A stretch of 64,000 nt of DNA from Planctomycetota bacterium (GTDB taxonomy: Bacteria > Planctomycetota > SZUA-567). This document shows, piece by piece, positions 34,413-42,859 of the stretch (its first letter is position 1; every line of letters starts with the position of its first letter). The notes beneath the pieces are model-generated. The model had not been told where the DNA came from and did not search any database. It saw nothing but the letters and a program-made list of their open reading frames with translations. A program made the translations under genes and the position numbers. The stretch spans positions 62,001-126,000 of the forward strand of contig JAGUZQ010000034.1 of the NCBI GenBank assembly GCA_020060765.1, given 5' to 3'.

Positions 34413-35149
34413 TTGTTTTCCAGTTTTTCCAATTCATCAATCAGGTCGTCAAACTCATCGCCACCAGTTTGTTCGCTGGAATCGGTTTTACTTTCATAAA
34501 CACGCAGATGCTCGGCGGCGAAGGCGCGCGCGGCGGTTATATCTCCTCCAGGCAGCGCGCCTTGCTCCGCTCCCGCCACCGCTTCGTCGGTGCGGCAGCG
34601 GGGAAAGATGATTGCGCCAGCCGGGCAGACCCGCGCACAGGCGGGACAGCCGGGTTTGCAGTTGTCGGGATTGCCGACAAAGACAGTGCCGTCATCTTTT
34701 TTGCCGTAAACGCCGAAGATGCAGAATTCGCGGCATTGTCCGCAACCGGCGCACCGGTCGTAATCCAGCACCGGATACCAGCGTTCGGGCAATTCCTGCG
34801 AAAAAATCAACGCCTGGGATTTGCCTGGATAAAGCGGTAACGATGCCAGAAGTTTTCCCGCTGTTTCGTGTGCCGAAAAATTCTGCCGGGAATCAAACGC
34901 CTTGATGGAAGCCCTCACGCCCAGCGAATGCAGAATCCACTTCGCCGCGCGGGGGTGATGCGGCGCCAGCAACGCGAGGGCGGAAGTCTGCTGGCGCAAG
35001 GCGAGAGCGGCGGGATGGTCGCGGGTCAGATTATAAATATCAGGCAGCAGGATAATTCCGTGTGAGGTACACGCTTCCAGGAAAGCGATAACCTCGTTTT
35101 CCTTCGCCTGATTTCCGCCGACTGGCAGACTGATGACAAAAGCGGGCAC
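34403..35149 (-). CDS. Protein with C-terminal 2[4Fe-4S] ferredoxin domain
   Basis: This 248-residue protein has an N-terminal region of about 125 residues that I do not recognise, then two iron-sulphur motifs: CAGCGQCREFC (C-x2-C-x2-C-x3-C, near residue 134) and CKPGCPACARVCP (C-x3-C-x2-C-x3-C, near residue 164), each suited to a [4Fe-4S] cluster. The tail is acidic (DEFDDLIDELEK). It may supply electrons, and the converging radical SAM gene is a candidate partner, but the genes are on opposite strands. The start at 35149 follows a stretch with no clear ribosome site. Confidence 0.75.
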   Translation of the reverse strand: MPAFVISLPVGGNQAKENEVIAFLEACTSHGIILLPDIYNLTRDHPAALALRQQTSALALLAPHHPRAAKWILHSLGVRASIKAFDSRQNFSAHETAGKLLASLPLYPGKSQALIFSQELPERWYPVLDYDRCAGCGQCREFCIFGVYGKKDDGTVFVGNPDNCKPGCPACARVCPAGAIIFPRCRTDEAVAGAEQGALPGGDITAARAFAAEHLRVYESKTDSSEQTGGDEFDDLIDELEKLENNQP

Positions 35150-35386
35150 GGATATCCTCAGGCCAAACCGGCTTTACAAACAAGAGTCGAAATTATAGCG
35201 GCAATCAGCCGGAACATCCCTTATGATAAAGATGAAACGCGCACGAAGTAAATGAAAATCTGTTTTTTCTTGCTCCCTGGTTTGGTTCTTGGGTAAAATA
35301 GCTTGGGGAGCGGTGTTTGTCCTGTCGTTACGAAAGCCGACCGGTTGCGGGCAATCAGTCCGTGCCACAAACAGGGGAGGAAGATC

Positions 35387-36487
35387 ATGGCATTCTGGGA
35401 TAAGATTAAAAGCCAGTTCATCGACGTTATCGAATGGGCCGATTCCACCCATGACACGCTGGTCTGGAAATTTCCCCATTACGACAACGCCATCAAGAAC
35501 GGCGCGCAACTGGTCGTACGCGAGGGACAGGCGGCGGCGTTCCTGTTCGAGGGGCAACTCGGCGACGTTTTCAAGGCCGGGCGGCACGTGCTGACCACCA
35601 GCAATATTCCGATCCTGACCACTTTGAAAAACTGGAAATACGCCTTTAACGAACCGTTCAAGTGCGACGTGTTTTTCGTCAGCACGCGCCAGTTCACCGG
35701 CTTGAAGTGGGGCACGCCTAACCCGATCATGCTGCGCGATCCGGAATTCGGCCCCATCCGTCTGCGGGCATTCGGCAGCTACTGCATCCAGGTAAAGGAG
35801 CCGGGCGCGTTTATCCGGCAGATTTCCGGCACCAACACCGGTTTCGAGACCGCCGATATTTCCAACTATCTGCGCGATCTGCTGGTGAGCCGCTTTGCCG
35901 ATGCGCTGGGAGAATCGAAAATCGCCGCCCTCGATCTCGCTGCCAATTACACCGAGCTGGGCGGGGAAATCAACCAGAAGCTCCAGCCCGAATTCGAGGA
36001 GTATGGCCTGACCCTGACGAAATTCCTGGTGGAGAATATCTCTTTCCCGCCGGAAGTGGAAGCCGCGCTCGACCAGCGCTCGAAGATGGGCGTGCTGGGC
36101 AACATGCAGCAATACACCCAGATGAAGACCGCCGAGGCTATCGGCGACATGGCCAACAATCCCGGCTCCGGCGGCGGGATGATGGGCATGATCGGCGGCA
36201 TGAACATGGGAGGTATTGTTGGCGGGGCGATGCAGGCGGGAATGCAGAACCAGCAGTCCGCGCCAGTCGCTCCTCCTCCGCTGCCGGGAGCGGCGCAATT
36301 TTTCGCCGCTATCAACAGCCAACAGGCCGGGCCGTTTGACCTGAACGCCTTGAAGGGGCAGGCGGTGGGCGGCAACCTGACGCGCGAGACCCTGGTCTGG
36401 AAACAGGGCATGGCCAACTGGCTTCCGGCTGGGCAGGTACCGGAACTGGCGGGAGTGTTTTCCGCCCCGCCGCCGCTGCCTGCTTGA
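35387..36487 (+). CDS. SPFH-domain protein (YdjI/virion core-like) with C-terminal GYF_2 domain
   Basis: The 366-residue protein resembles Bacillus YdjI: ADSTHDTLVWKFPHYDNAIKNG at the start, then VREGQAAAFLFEG and FKAGRHVLTT, an SPFH (stomatin/flotillin-like) core with LRAFGSYCIQV, and ALDQRSKMGVL. A Met/Gly-rich linker (about residues 255-300) leads to a GYF_2 (DUF4339) domain with AGPFDLNAL and LVWKQGMANW. SPFH proteins scaffold membranes; GYF_2 domains bind proline-rich peptides. GGAGG lies before the ATG at 35387; an upstream extension is rejected. An island of CTGAG repeats follows two bases after its stop. Confidence 0.85.
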   Translation: MAFWDKIKSQFIDVIEWADSTHDTLVWKFPHYDNAIKNGAQLVVREGQAAAFLFEGQLGDVFKAGRHVLTTSNIPILTTLKNWKYAFNEPFKCDVFFVSTRQFTGLKWGTPNPIMLRDPEFGPIRLRAFGSYCIQVKEPGAFIRQISGTNTGFETADISNYLRDLLVSRFADALGESKIAALDLAANYTELGGEINQKLQPEFEEYGLTLTKFLVENISFPPEVEAALDQRSKMGVLGNMQQYTQMKTAEAIGDMANNPGSGGGMMGMIGGMNMGGIVGGAMQAGMQNQQSAPVAPPPLPGAAQFFAAINSQQAGPFDLNALKGQAVGGNLTRETLVWKQGMANWLPAGQVPELAGVFSAPPPLPA

Positions 36488-36489
36488 AG

Positions 36490-36731
36490 TGCTGAGTTAT
36501 TTAGTTGCTGAGAGGGCGAAGGTGGCTAGTTATAAGGAGCTGACCGTATGGCAGAAATCTATCGCTTTGGTTAAGCATATTTACCTGGCAACTGAGGATT
36601 TTCCCTCCAAGGAAATGTACGGGCTAACATGCTGGAAGCATTGCTTCGCAAAGTAAAGGCGCAAAAATGAACTCTCGACTCAACAGGCTCAGTAACTCAG
36701 CAACTCAGTAACTCAGCAACTCAGCAACTAA
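36490..36731. repeat. Island bounded by inverted CTGAGTTA / CAACTCAG short-period repeats (island E4)
   Basis: The left arm (36490-36511) has CTGAGTTATTTAGTTGCTGAG. The right arm (36688-36731) has five or more units of the inverse, AACTCAG with CA or TA between them. The core carries the decayed four-helix-bundle gene at 36522-36670. The right-arm units are direct repeats of about 8 bp with no spacers, so this is not CRISPR. Confidence 0.75.
36522..36670 (+). pseudogene. Decayed four-helix-bundle gene (23S rRNA intervening-sequence protein, S23 family)
   Basis: Reading from GTG at 36522 gives ASYKELTVWQKSIALVKHIY, then LATEDFPSKEMYGLT, closely matching the N-terminus of the TIGR02436/S23 four-helix-bundle family (KELTVWQKS, FP-E-YGLT). 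The frame then ends at a TAA (36654). In the +2-shifted frame MLEALLRKVKAQK with a stop at 36668-36670 looks like the family's C-terminus. The central 60-70 residues that should hold the SIPSNIAEG motif are missing. This is therefore an internally deleted, out-of-frame remnant. Such genes were first seen in intervening sequences of 23S rRNA genes; here it is inside a repeat-bounded intergenic island. Confidence 0.8.
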
Positions 36732-36766
36732 ATGCTTCACTTATTTTACCCATAAACCGGGCAATT

Positions 36767-38485
36767 ATGTCGATACTCAGCATTCCGCGCACGCTCAACA
36801 GCATGAAACGGCTGCGCCAGATCGCGACCATTCTGGCGCGGCATGGCTTTTCCCATTTCGTCAGCCGTCTGCACCTGTCGGAGCACATCCCCGGCCTGGG
36901 CAGGCTGATGCTGCATACCGAATTCTCTGCCGGGTCGGAGGAACTGTCTGCCGCTAAACGGCTGGCGCGGGTGTTTGAGGAACTCGGCGCGACCTTTATC
37001 AAATTCGGCCAACTTCTCTCTACCCGCCCCGATCTCGTGCGCGAGGATTTTCTCGCCGCATTTGCCCAGTTGCAGGATTCCGTCGACCCCTTGCCGGCGG
37101 AGCTGATGCGCAAAACCGTACGCGAACACCTGGGGATTGACGCTGAGGAAATTTTCCGGGAGTTCGAAGACAAGCCTATCGCCAGCGGATCCATCGGCCA
37201 AGTTCACAAGGCGACGCTGGCCGACGGCACGCCGGTCGTAATCAAAATCAAGCGCCCCGACACCGACACGCGCGTCCGCGACGACCTGGAACTGCTGGAA
37301 ATACTGGCGGGCTTGATAGAGAAATATCTGCCCGAACTGAAGGTGCTGCGCCCGCGTATGGTGGTGGAGGAATTTTCCCGCTGCATGGAGCGCGAACTGG
37401 ATTTCGTGGGCGAAGCTTCCTATACCGAAAAATTCTCCGCCCTGCTCACGGCGGAGGAAAATATCAAGTGTCCGCTGGTTTATTGGGACTTCGTCACCCG
37501 CGACACCCTGGTGCTGGAGCGGATCGAGGGCACGTCGCTGGGAAAGCTGAACAGTCTTCCCGCCGGGGCGGTTGATCGGGAAGAACTGGCGGGCGTGGTC
37601 GGGCGCTGTTTCATGCGGCAGTTTTTCGTCACCGGTTTTTTTCACGCCGACCCGCATCCGGGCAATATGCTGCTGACGCCGGAGGGGCGGCTGGCGCTGA
37701 TCGATTTCGGACAGATGGGGCATCTCTCCGATGACATGCGTCGGCAGCTTGGCGTGTCGCTGCTGGCGCTTTCGCAAGGTGATACTGACATCATAGTCGA
37801 CATCTATGCCGACCTCGGGGGATTTACGGAAAAGACCGATCTGCGCGAATTCCGGCTGGAGCTGCGCGCGCTGATCGACCGTTATTACGGCGTGCCGATT
37901 GACCGGCTGGATCTGGCGCAGGCGTTCCAGGACAGTCTGGCGGTGGCGCGCAATAATGGCCTGCTGCTCCCGCGCGATTTCGTGCTGCTGGGAAAAAGTT
38001 TCGTCACGGTGATGGGCGTGGTGCGCGCGCTGGACAATAGCTTCCGGATAGACGAAGCGCTCAAGCCGTTTTCCCGAAAGATTCTCGGCGATCTTTTTTC
38101 GCCCGGCTCCTCCGCGCGCAAGTTCGGCTTTTTCCTGTACCGGCTGATTTCGCTGATCCGCCGCGCACCGGAAGACATGCGCGATATTCTCGAACGCATC
38201 AAGACCGGTCGCCTGCGCATCATCTACCGGCACGAAGGGTTGGAAGACCTGACCACGCAGATCGAACGCGCCTCCAACCGCCTCACTTTCGGCCTGATTA
38301 TCGTTGGCGTCACTATCGGCAGTTCCATCGTCCTTACCGCCGGTAGCAATACCTTGGGACACAGAAGCCTGCCCGTTATCGGCGAGACTCCGCTGTCGGT
38401 TCTGTTTAGCGGCCTCGGTTTCGGTGTCGCCACCGTCATGGGCTTGTGGCTGGCGTGGTCGATTCTGCGGGGGAAACGTTTCTGA
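36767..38485 (+). CDS. ubiB: UbiB/AarF (ABC1)-family atypical kinase
   Basis: The 572-residue protein belongs to the UbiB family, atypical membrane kinases/ATPases needed for ubiquinone synthesis or lipid trafficking. Visible motifs are KFGQLLSTRPDLV (the KxGQ motif), ASGSIGQVHKA in place of the glycine-rich loop, VIKIKRP with the lysine, ERELDF, HADPHPGNML and IDFGQMG. Two hydrophobic helices lie at the C-terminus (about residues 505-570), as in UbiB. The frame starts just after the repeat island. Its stop codon overlaps the start of the next gene by one base, so it heads an operon with two lipoproteins and probably the 926-residue protein. Confidence 0.9.
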   Translation: MSILSIPRTLNSMKRLRQIATILARHGFSHFVSRLHLSEHIPGLGRLMLHTEFSAGSEELSAAKRLARVFEELGATFIKFGQLLSTRPDLVREDFLAAFAQLQDSVDPLPAELMRKTVREHLGIDAEEIFREFEDKPIASGSIGQVHKATLADGTPVVIKIKRPDTDTRVRDDLELLEILAGLIEKYLPELKVLRPRMVVEEFSRCMERELDFVGEASYTEKFSALLTAEENIKCPLVYWDFVTRDTLVLERIEGTSLGKLNSLPAGAVDREELAGVVGRCFMRQFFVTGFFHADPHPGNMLLTPEGRLALIDFGQMGHLSDDMRRQLGVSLLALSQGDTDIIVDIYADLGGFTEKTDLREFRLELRALIDRYYGVPIDRLDLAQAFQDSLAVARNNGLLLPRDFVLLGKSFVTVMGVVRALDNSFRIDEALKPFSRKILGDLFSPGSSARKFGFFLYRLISLIRRAPEDMRDILERIKTGRLRIIYRHEGLEDLTTQIERASNRLTFGLIIVGVTIGSSIVLTAGSNTLGHRSLPVIGETPLSVLFSGLGFGVATVMGLWLAWSILRGKRF

Positions 38486-39255
38486 TGCGCCGACTTTTTT
38501 TCGTCCTTGCTTCGCTAGTGCTTTTTTCCTCCGCCGGTTGCCTCTGGCCAAACCAGGCGCCCGAGCCGATTCCCGCGGCGGACAGTCTGCGTAAATTCGC
38601 GCTGTTGCAGTCCGCCGATCGCGGCGTCATCGCTCTGGTGTTCGTGCCGCACCCGCTTTCGCCTCCGGCTCCGCCGTGCGGCGTGCAACAGGCGTTGCAG
38701 AAAGCCTTGCCTACCGCCCCGTGCAGCGCCGCGGTTTTCCTTTATTCTGAAACTACCCAGGCGGAAAGCTGGCTCGCGACACAATGTGAGTTGAGAGAAA
38801 AAAGCGGCCTGCCGCCTCGGGTGATGCTGGCAGGGCATTCCTGGGGAGCCACCGCCGCGGGGGAATTCGCGCAGCGCATACTTCAGAAAAATCCCCGCGT
38901 CATCATCCAGCTATTGGCGACGGTGGACGCGGTCAAATCCAGCACGGTCGGCACCACCACCGGCATCACTTCGACCGTGCTGACCCTGGGCAACCCTATT
39001 CCGGGCAAGAACGTTTACTTTATCGCCTACGACGGCACGCCCCGGGTCGACGGCAAGAGGCTGCTTGCGCATACCAATTATTACCAGCTTGAGACCACCC
39101 TTTACCACGGCGGCCCGATCGGGGGCAAGGTCGAGAACATGCGCATCCGCACCAGTCCTTCCTCCGCCGTCAACCACGGCAACGTGGACGATTACGCCAT
39201 GCCGTTCCTGACCGCCGATTTTATCGCCGCCATCAGGGAAGGAGCAGGCAAGTGA
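38485..39255 (+). CDS. Lipoprotein with alpha/beta-hydrolase (lipase-like) motif
   Basis: This 256-residue protein has a lipoprotein signal (MRRLFFVLASLVLFSSAGC). The motif AGHSWGATAAGEFA, near residue 117, is a classic nucleophile elbow (GHSWG) of lipases and esterases. Downstream VNHGNVDDYAMPF holds a candidate catalytic histidine, and Asp residues are available. No clear close family was recognised. It overlaps the ubiB stop by one base (TGATG) and the next gene's start (GTGA), so the three are translationally coupled. A membrane-lipid or phospholipid role beside a UbiB kinase is plausible but inferred. Confidence 0.72.
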   Translation: MRRLFFVLASLVLFSSAGCLWPNQAPEPIPAADSLRKFALLQSADRGVIALVFVPHPLSPPAPPCGVQQALQKALPTAPCSAAVFLYSETTQAESWLATQCELREKSGLPPRVMLAGHSWGATAAGEFAQRILQKNPRVIIQLLATVDAVKSSTVGTTTGITSTVLTLGNPIPGKNVYFIAYDGTPRVDGKRLLAHTNYYQLETTLYHGGPIGGKVENMRIRTSPSSAVNHGNVDDYAMPFLTADFIAAIREGAGK

Positions 39256-39995
39256 AAAGCTTTCTTCCAATTGCATTTCTCGCCGCAGTGCTGCTGCTGA
39301 CCGGTTGCGAACGCAGGGTATTCTGGAGCTACCGCGACGACCCCTATTTGCATAATTATGCCGTCGGCGGGGAAAAGATCTGCGTCGAATCGCTGGGCAG
39401 CCTGTATCTCGACGACCGGCAGGTGGCTCTTCGGGTGCTGGCGGAGAATTCGGCGCGCGCACGCGCGGCAGGCGACGTCGCCCAGGCCGACCGGCTGCTG
39501 GAACTGATTTTGCGACGGTACAAAAAAGACCGGTCTGCGGAAATCCGGAGCTGCATAATTTCCCTCTGCCTGCCGGTCTGCGGTTGCGGGAGCAAGGAAG
39601 CTCGCGACTTTCTTTGCCAGCTTCTGGCCGGAGGCGCGTGGTCGGAGCCTGCGGCAATCGCGCTTGCGTCCATAACGCCGGAGCAGGCGTTTCCGCTGCT
39701 GGAGCCGATGACCAAGCACCCCAGTCCGCTCGTACGCTACGAAGCCGCTATGGCGCTGACGGTGCTGGGCGACGAACGCGGCGAGGCAATCGTACGGGAT
39801 ATTATCGCTGAGATGGCTTCCAATACGTGGCCGCAGAGTATTCACGACCTGCCCAAGTCACTCGCCGCCGCGACTCTATCTGCGCGCGCCGACCGCGCCT
39901 GGAGGCGCCACGGCAAGGCGCTGCCGTTGCTTCCGGAAAAAAAAGATAAAACGCCGGAAGCCGCTTCCCCCTATCCGCCGTTTCGGCTGGAATAA
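39252..39995 (+). CDS. Lipoprotein with HEAT-like repeats
   Basis: The 247-residue protein starts with GTG overlapping the previous stop codon, has a lipoprotein signal (MKSFLPIAFLAAVLLLTGC) and an alpha-helical body with HEAT-like pieces such as PLVRYEAAMALTVLGDERG. The middle has a cysteine cluster (CIISLCLPVCGCG). The Lys-rich C-terminus ends in prolines. The partner is unknown. It shares the operon of ubiB and the hydrolase lipoprotein, so the three products may act at the same membrane. Confidence 0.7.
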   Translation: MKSFLPIAFLAAVLLLTGCERRVFWSYRDDPYLHNYAVGGEKICVESLGSLYLDDRQVALRVLAENSARARAAGDVAQADRLLELILRRYKKDRSAEIRSCIISLCLPVCGCGSKEARDFLCQLLAGGAWSEPAAIALASITPEQAFPLLEPMTKHPSPLVRYEAAMALTVLGDERGEAIVRDIIAEMASNTWPQSIHDLPKSLAAATLSARADRAWRRHGKALPLLPEKKDKTPEAASPYPPFRLE

Positions 39996-39999
39996 TCAA

Positions 40000-42780
40000 A
40001 TGGTTCTGTTTCGCGCCAGCTTATTCCTGCCTGTCTGTTTTCTGTTACCGCTGTGCCTGTCGGCCGGCGAACTATCCCGACGTGTCGACATGGCCTGCCT
40101 GATTCTGCCGCCTGCGTTGCTGTCACCTTTGGTCGATGGCGACGGTTCTGATCTGGCGTGGCGCGCGCCATCGGCGCAATGCCCGCCTTTTAACGGGGCG
40201 CTGTCTGAAAATATCTCGGCAAAAATTTCGGCTGACGATGTTGGTATTTTCCTCTTGTTTGAAAATCGCGCTTTAAACGCCGGAGAAACTCTTACGATAG
40301 AAATCGGCAGCGCGCCTTGGTTGACGCGACAGGTGCGCCTGCGCCTGGGAAAGGAGCCGGAGGAATCCGCCTGGGACGGGTTGCGCTGGGAAGACGCGCC
40401 TCCCGTCTTCGTAATACGGGAAAAGCTGGAAAACGCCTCCCGGATGATCGAACTTTATCTGCCGTTTACCGCTTTTGCGCCGACGGGGAGTTTTGATCTG
40501 GTCATGCGCGCGGTTCTCGCTGAGGGAACGCGCCTGGCCGTCCTCGACTTGTCGCGGCGCGGCGGGATAAAGGTGTTCAAGCATTGCGCGCCGCTGTTTT
40601 TCGAATGGTCTGCCGCCAATCGGCAGTCGCTCAAAATCGGTTGGCAGAATTGGCAGGAGGAAAACACCGCGTCACTTACTCTGCTCCGGGGTGACAAATG
40701 CCAGCGGCTCAAGGTTGAAAAAGTTCTTCCTGGCAAGTACGAGCAGACTGTCGCGCTACCGGATGAATTCGTTAGCCTCTTCGCACAGGGAAAGTTTCCT
40801 GCCTGTGCTTTCGCGGCCGAAGGGCAAAGTCTGCTGGTTTTTCCCGGAACCGTCGGAGAAGCGCCTGCCGCGACTGAAAGCGCCGCCGCTTTCCCCGCCG
40901 GGCCGGATGACGCGCAAGTCGATCGGTTGCAGGATACTTTGCTTTCCGGCTGCTACGACGTGGATGGAATTCCGGACTGGTTGGAGTTGCAGAAAATGGC
41001 CGGGCGGTATCAATATGCCCGCGCCGCTTTTATCAACGCTTTATGCTTCCTGCCTGTGGAAAAAATCCTGCGGGACAAGACCGAAGCTGAACGCGCGCAA
41101 GTGGCCGGGAAGATGCTGGAGCAGTGGCGGGACTATTCCTCTTCCTTGCCAGCGTTTGATTCGCCCTATTTGCACCCGGCCTGGCGCCCCGACATCGCCG
41201 CCGTGCGCGCGCGCGTGCTTTCCCTGTTGCCCGGAGTCAGGGAAGAAGAAATTTCACAGACTCGTGACGCCGCGCTCAACGCCTTGCTCGCAAGCGGGTG
41301 CGCCACAGCATTTTCTCCAGAAACCTGCCTGAATCTCGCCGCCACCGTTAAAGGAAACACCAGCCCCGCCTGTAATTCACTGCTGAAATATGCGTCTTCG
41401 CTCCAACTGCGCGCGCACCTCAACCCCGACGGTTCGCCCCGGCTGGCAGACGGTTCTGCAGTGGCGGTGCTGGCGAGTTTGCTGCAACTAGAAAATCTCG
41501 CGCCTTCGCCACCGGGCGAGGAATTCTCTTTGCCAGGATTTTCCATACGCCTTGCTCCTGCGGAAAAACTGCTGCACTATCTGGCGTATCGAGTCATGCC
41601 CGATGCCCGCGCCTGCCGCTTCCTGCTGCCGCCCGGTTTCGCGGAAGACAATCTGTCCAGGTGGAGCGAGAAATATTTTCCGCAAAATCTGTCGCTGAAA
41701 CTTTTCCTGCCGGAAGGACAGGCTGCCGCCGCGCTGGAGAATACTCCTGTCGCCAATCCGCCGGAGCCTGAGTACGGCGGACTGTACCTCCTGCGCGGCG
41801 GTTCGCTTTCGGCCACGGTATTCGCTCCCGCTAACCTTCCCGGCAGCGAAAAAGTTTACGGCGCGGTCTCGCTCGCCACGCCTTTGCACAACCTATTGCT
41901 GGAGGAGATTGGTTCCACGGGAAAAGCGCCGGTATTGATTGACGGTTTTTGCCCAACCGCGCTGCCGCCGCTTAACCAACCTTTGCCGCATCGCTTCATG
42001 CAGGGCAATCTGTTTGATGCGCTGACCTGCAACTGGCTGATTCCCGGCGGCAAACCGGCTTCGGCCTCGCGCACGGTCATGCTGGTTAAGACATATGCCA
42101 AGCGGGATTATCTGCTGGTCAGCGACGCGGTTGAGATGGCAAGCGATTCCTGCCGACTGGAGCAATCTTTCCGCGTTGAGGAAAAGAATCCGGGCGAACT
42201 GGCGTACACGCATCTGGGACAGACAAAAGTCCTGCGGAGAATAAACGAAGCAGGCGTTTTGTTTTTCGCCAATGCGCTGCAAGGCAAGGGCGCAGCCGAA
42301 GTTATTTTCCATGCCGGAAATGCCGGCGACAAGGAACCCCTGGTGATTTCGCCCCTTGGGGAAAGATTCACGACCGGCGGCGGTTGCGTTGAAGCTGGCC
42401 TGCCTGGGGGCATGCGCGATATCCTGGTCAGCAATCCCGCCCTCGCTGTCGCGGAGACAGGTTTCCCCCAAGGAAAGATTTTACTCGCTGGCAGATTTGC
42501 CCTGTTCCGCCTGGGAAAAATGGGGCTGGCGGCAGCCGGATTTTTCCAGACGACGCAAGCCGAAATGGATTGCGGCCCCCGCTGGCGGTTTGGCTTTTCC
42601 GCTCCAGTAGACGCGGAAATGGTGGTCAGACCCAACGGCTCCTACGCCCTTACCCTGGTCGCCGCCGAGACTTCTCCGGTTGAGGTTACGATAAAGCTTT
42701 TTCCTCTGGGAGGAGGCGAAACCCGCCAGGCCACAGTGTTCGCACTGCCGCGGAAAACCGTGGTTTTCCGGCTGCTTTAA
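40000..42780 (+). CDS. Large exported protein, possible carbohydrate-binding or lyase-type architecture
   Basis: The 926-residue protein begins with a signal peptide (residues 1-22). The next 180 residues look like a beta-sandwich carbohydrate-binding domain (LVDGDGSDLAWR, ISADDVGIFLLFENRAL, RMIELYLPFTAF), similar in pattern to the DOMON/CBM9-like domains common in PVC glycan enzymes. The centre (about 330-500) is helical, and the C-terminal third is beta-rich with VMLVKTYAKRDYLLVSDAVE, reminiscent of the C-terminal sandwich of heparinase II/III-type lyases. I see no catalytic motif I can name. It starts four bases after the HEAT lipoprotein stop and is followed by a GH1-like gene. Confidence 0.6.
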   Translation: MVLFRASLFLPVCFLLPLCLSAGELSRRVDMACLILPPALLSPLVDGDGSDLAWRAPSAQCPPFNGALSENISAKISADDVGIFLLFENRALNAGETLTIEIGSAPWLTRQVRLRLGKEPEESAWDGLRWEDAPPVFVIREKLENASRMIELYLPFTAFAPTGSFDLVMRAVLAEGTRLAVLDLSRRGGIKVFKHCAPLFFEWSAANRQSLKIGWQNWQEENTASLTLLRGDKCQRLKVEKVLPGKYEQTVALPDEFVSLFAQGKFPACAFAAEGQSLLVFPGTVGEAPAATESAAAFPAGPDDAQVDRLQDTLLSGCYDVDGIPDWLELQKMAGRYQYARAAFINALCFLPVEKILRDKTEAERAQVAGKMLEQWRDYSSSLPAFDSPYLHPAWRPDIAAVRARVLSLLPGVREEEISQTRDAALNALLASGCATAFSPETCLNLAATVKGNTSPACNSLLKYASSLQLRAHLNPDGSPRLADGSAVAVLASLLQLENLAPSPPGEEFSLPGFSIRLAPAEKLLHYLAYRVMPDARACRFLLPPGFAEDNLSRWSEKYFPQNLSLKLFLPEGQAAAALENTPVANPPEPEYGGLYLLRGGSLSATVFAPANLPGSEKVYGAVSLATPLHNLLLEEIGSTGKAPVLIDGFCPTALPPLNQPLPHRFMQGNLFDALTCNWLIPGGKPASASRTVMLVKTYAKRDYLLVSDAVEMASDSCRLEQSFRVEEKNPGELAYTHLGQTKVLRRINEAGVLFFANALQGKGAAEVIFHAGNAGDKEPLVISPLGERFTTGGGCVEAGLPGGMRDILVSNPALAVAETGFPQGKILLAGRFALFRLGKMGLAAAGFFQTTQAEMDCGPRWRFGFSAPVDAEMVVRPNGSYALTLVAAETSPVEVTIKLFPLGGGETRQATVFALPRKTVVFRLL

Positions 42781-42791
42781 CTGCTCATGGC

Positions 42792-42819
42792 TTGAACTTT
42801 GCCACCATACATCTATAAT
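42792..42819 (+). promoter_or_regulatory. Promoter of the GH1-like gene
   Basis: TTGAAC (42792-42797), 16-bp spacer and perfect TATAAT (42814-42819), about 40 bp before the TTG start at 42860. The GH1-like gene can therefore be transcribed apart from the ubiB operon. Confidence 0.55.
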
Positions 42820-42859
42820 CATGTAATTACATCCTGAACCCGCAACGAGGAGCGCTGTC

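Noticed and set aside
35150-35386. Promoter before the SPFH gene (TTGCTC, 18 bp, TAAAAT at 35270-35299)
   Set aside because: The -35 box is weak and the match is no better than expected by chance in this AT-rich gap.
36688-36731. Possible CRISPR array
   Set aside because: The AACTCAG units repeat directly every 7-9 bp with no unique spacers; they form one arm of an inverted island.
36746-38551. Open frame of 601 codons on the minus strand over ubiB
   Set aside because: It lies wholly antisense to the clear UbiB gene, has low-complexity Arg/Gln/His-rich translation and no recognisable domain; long antisense frames are expected at this base composition.
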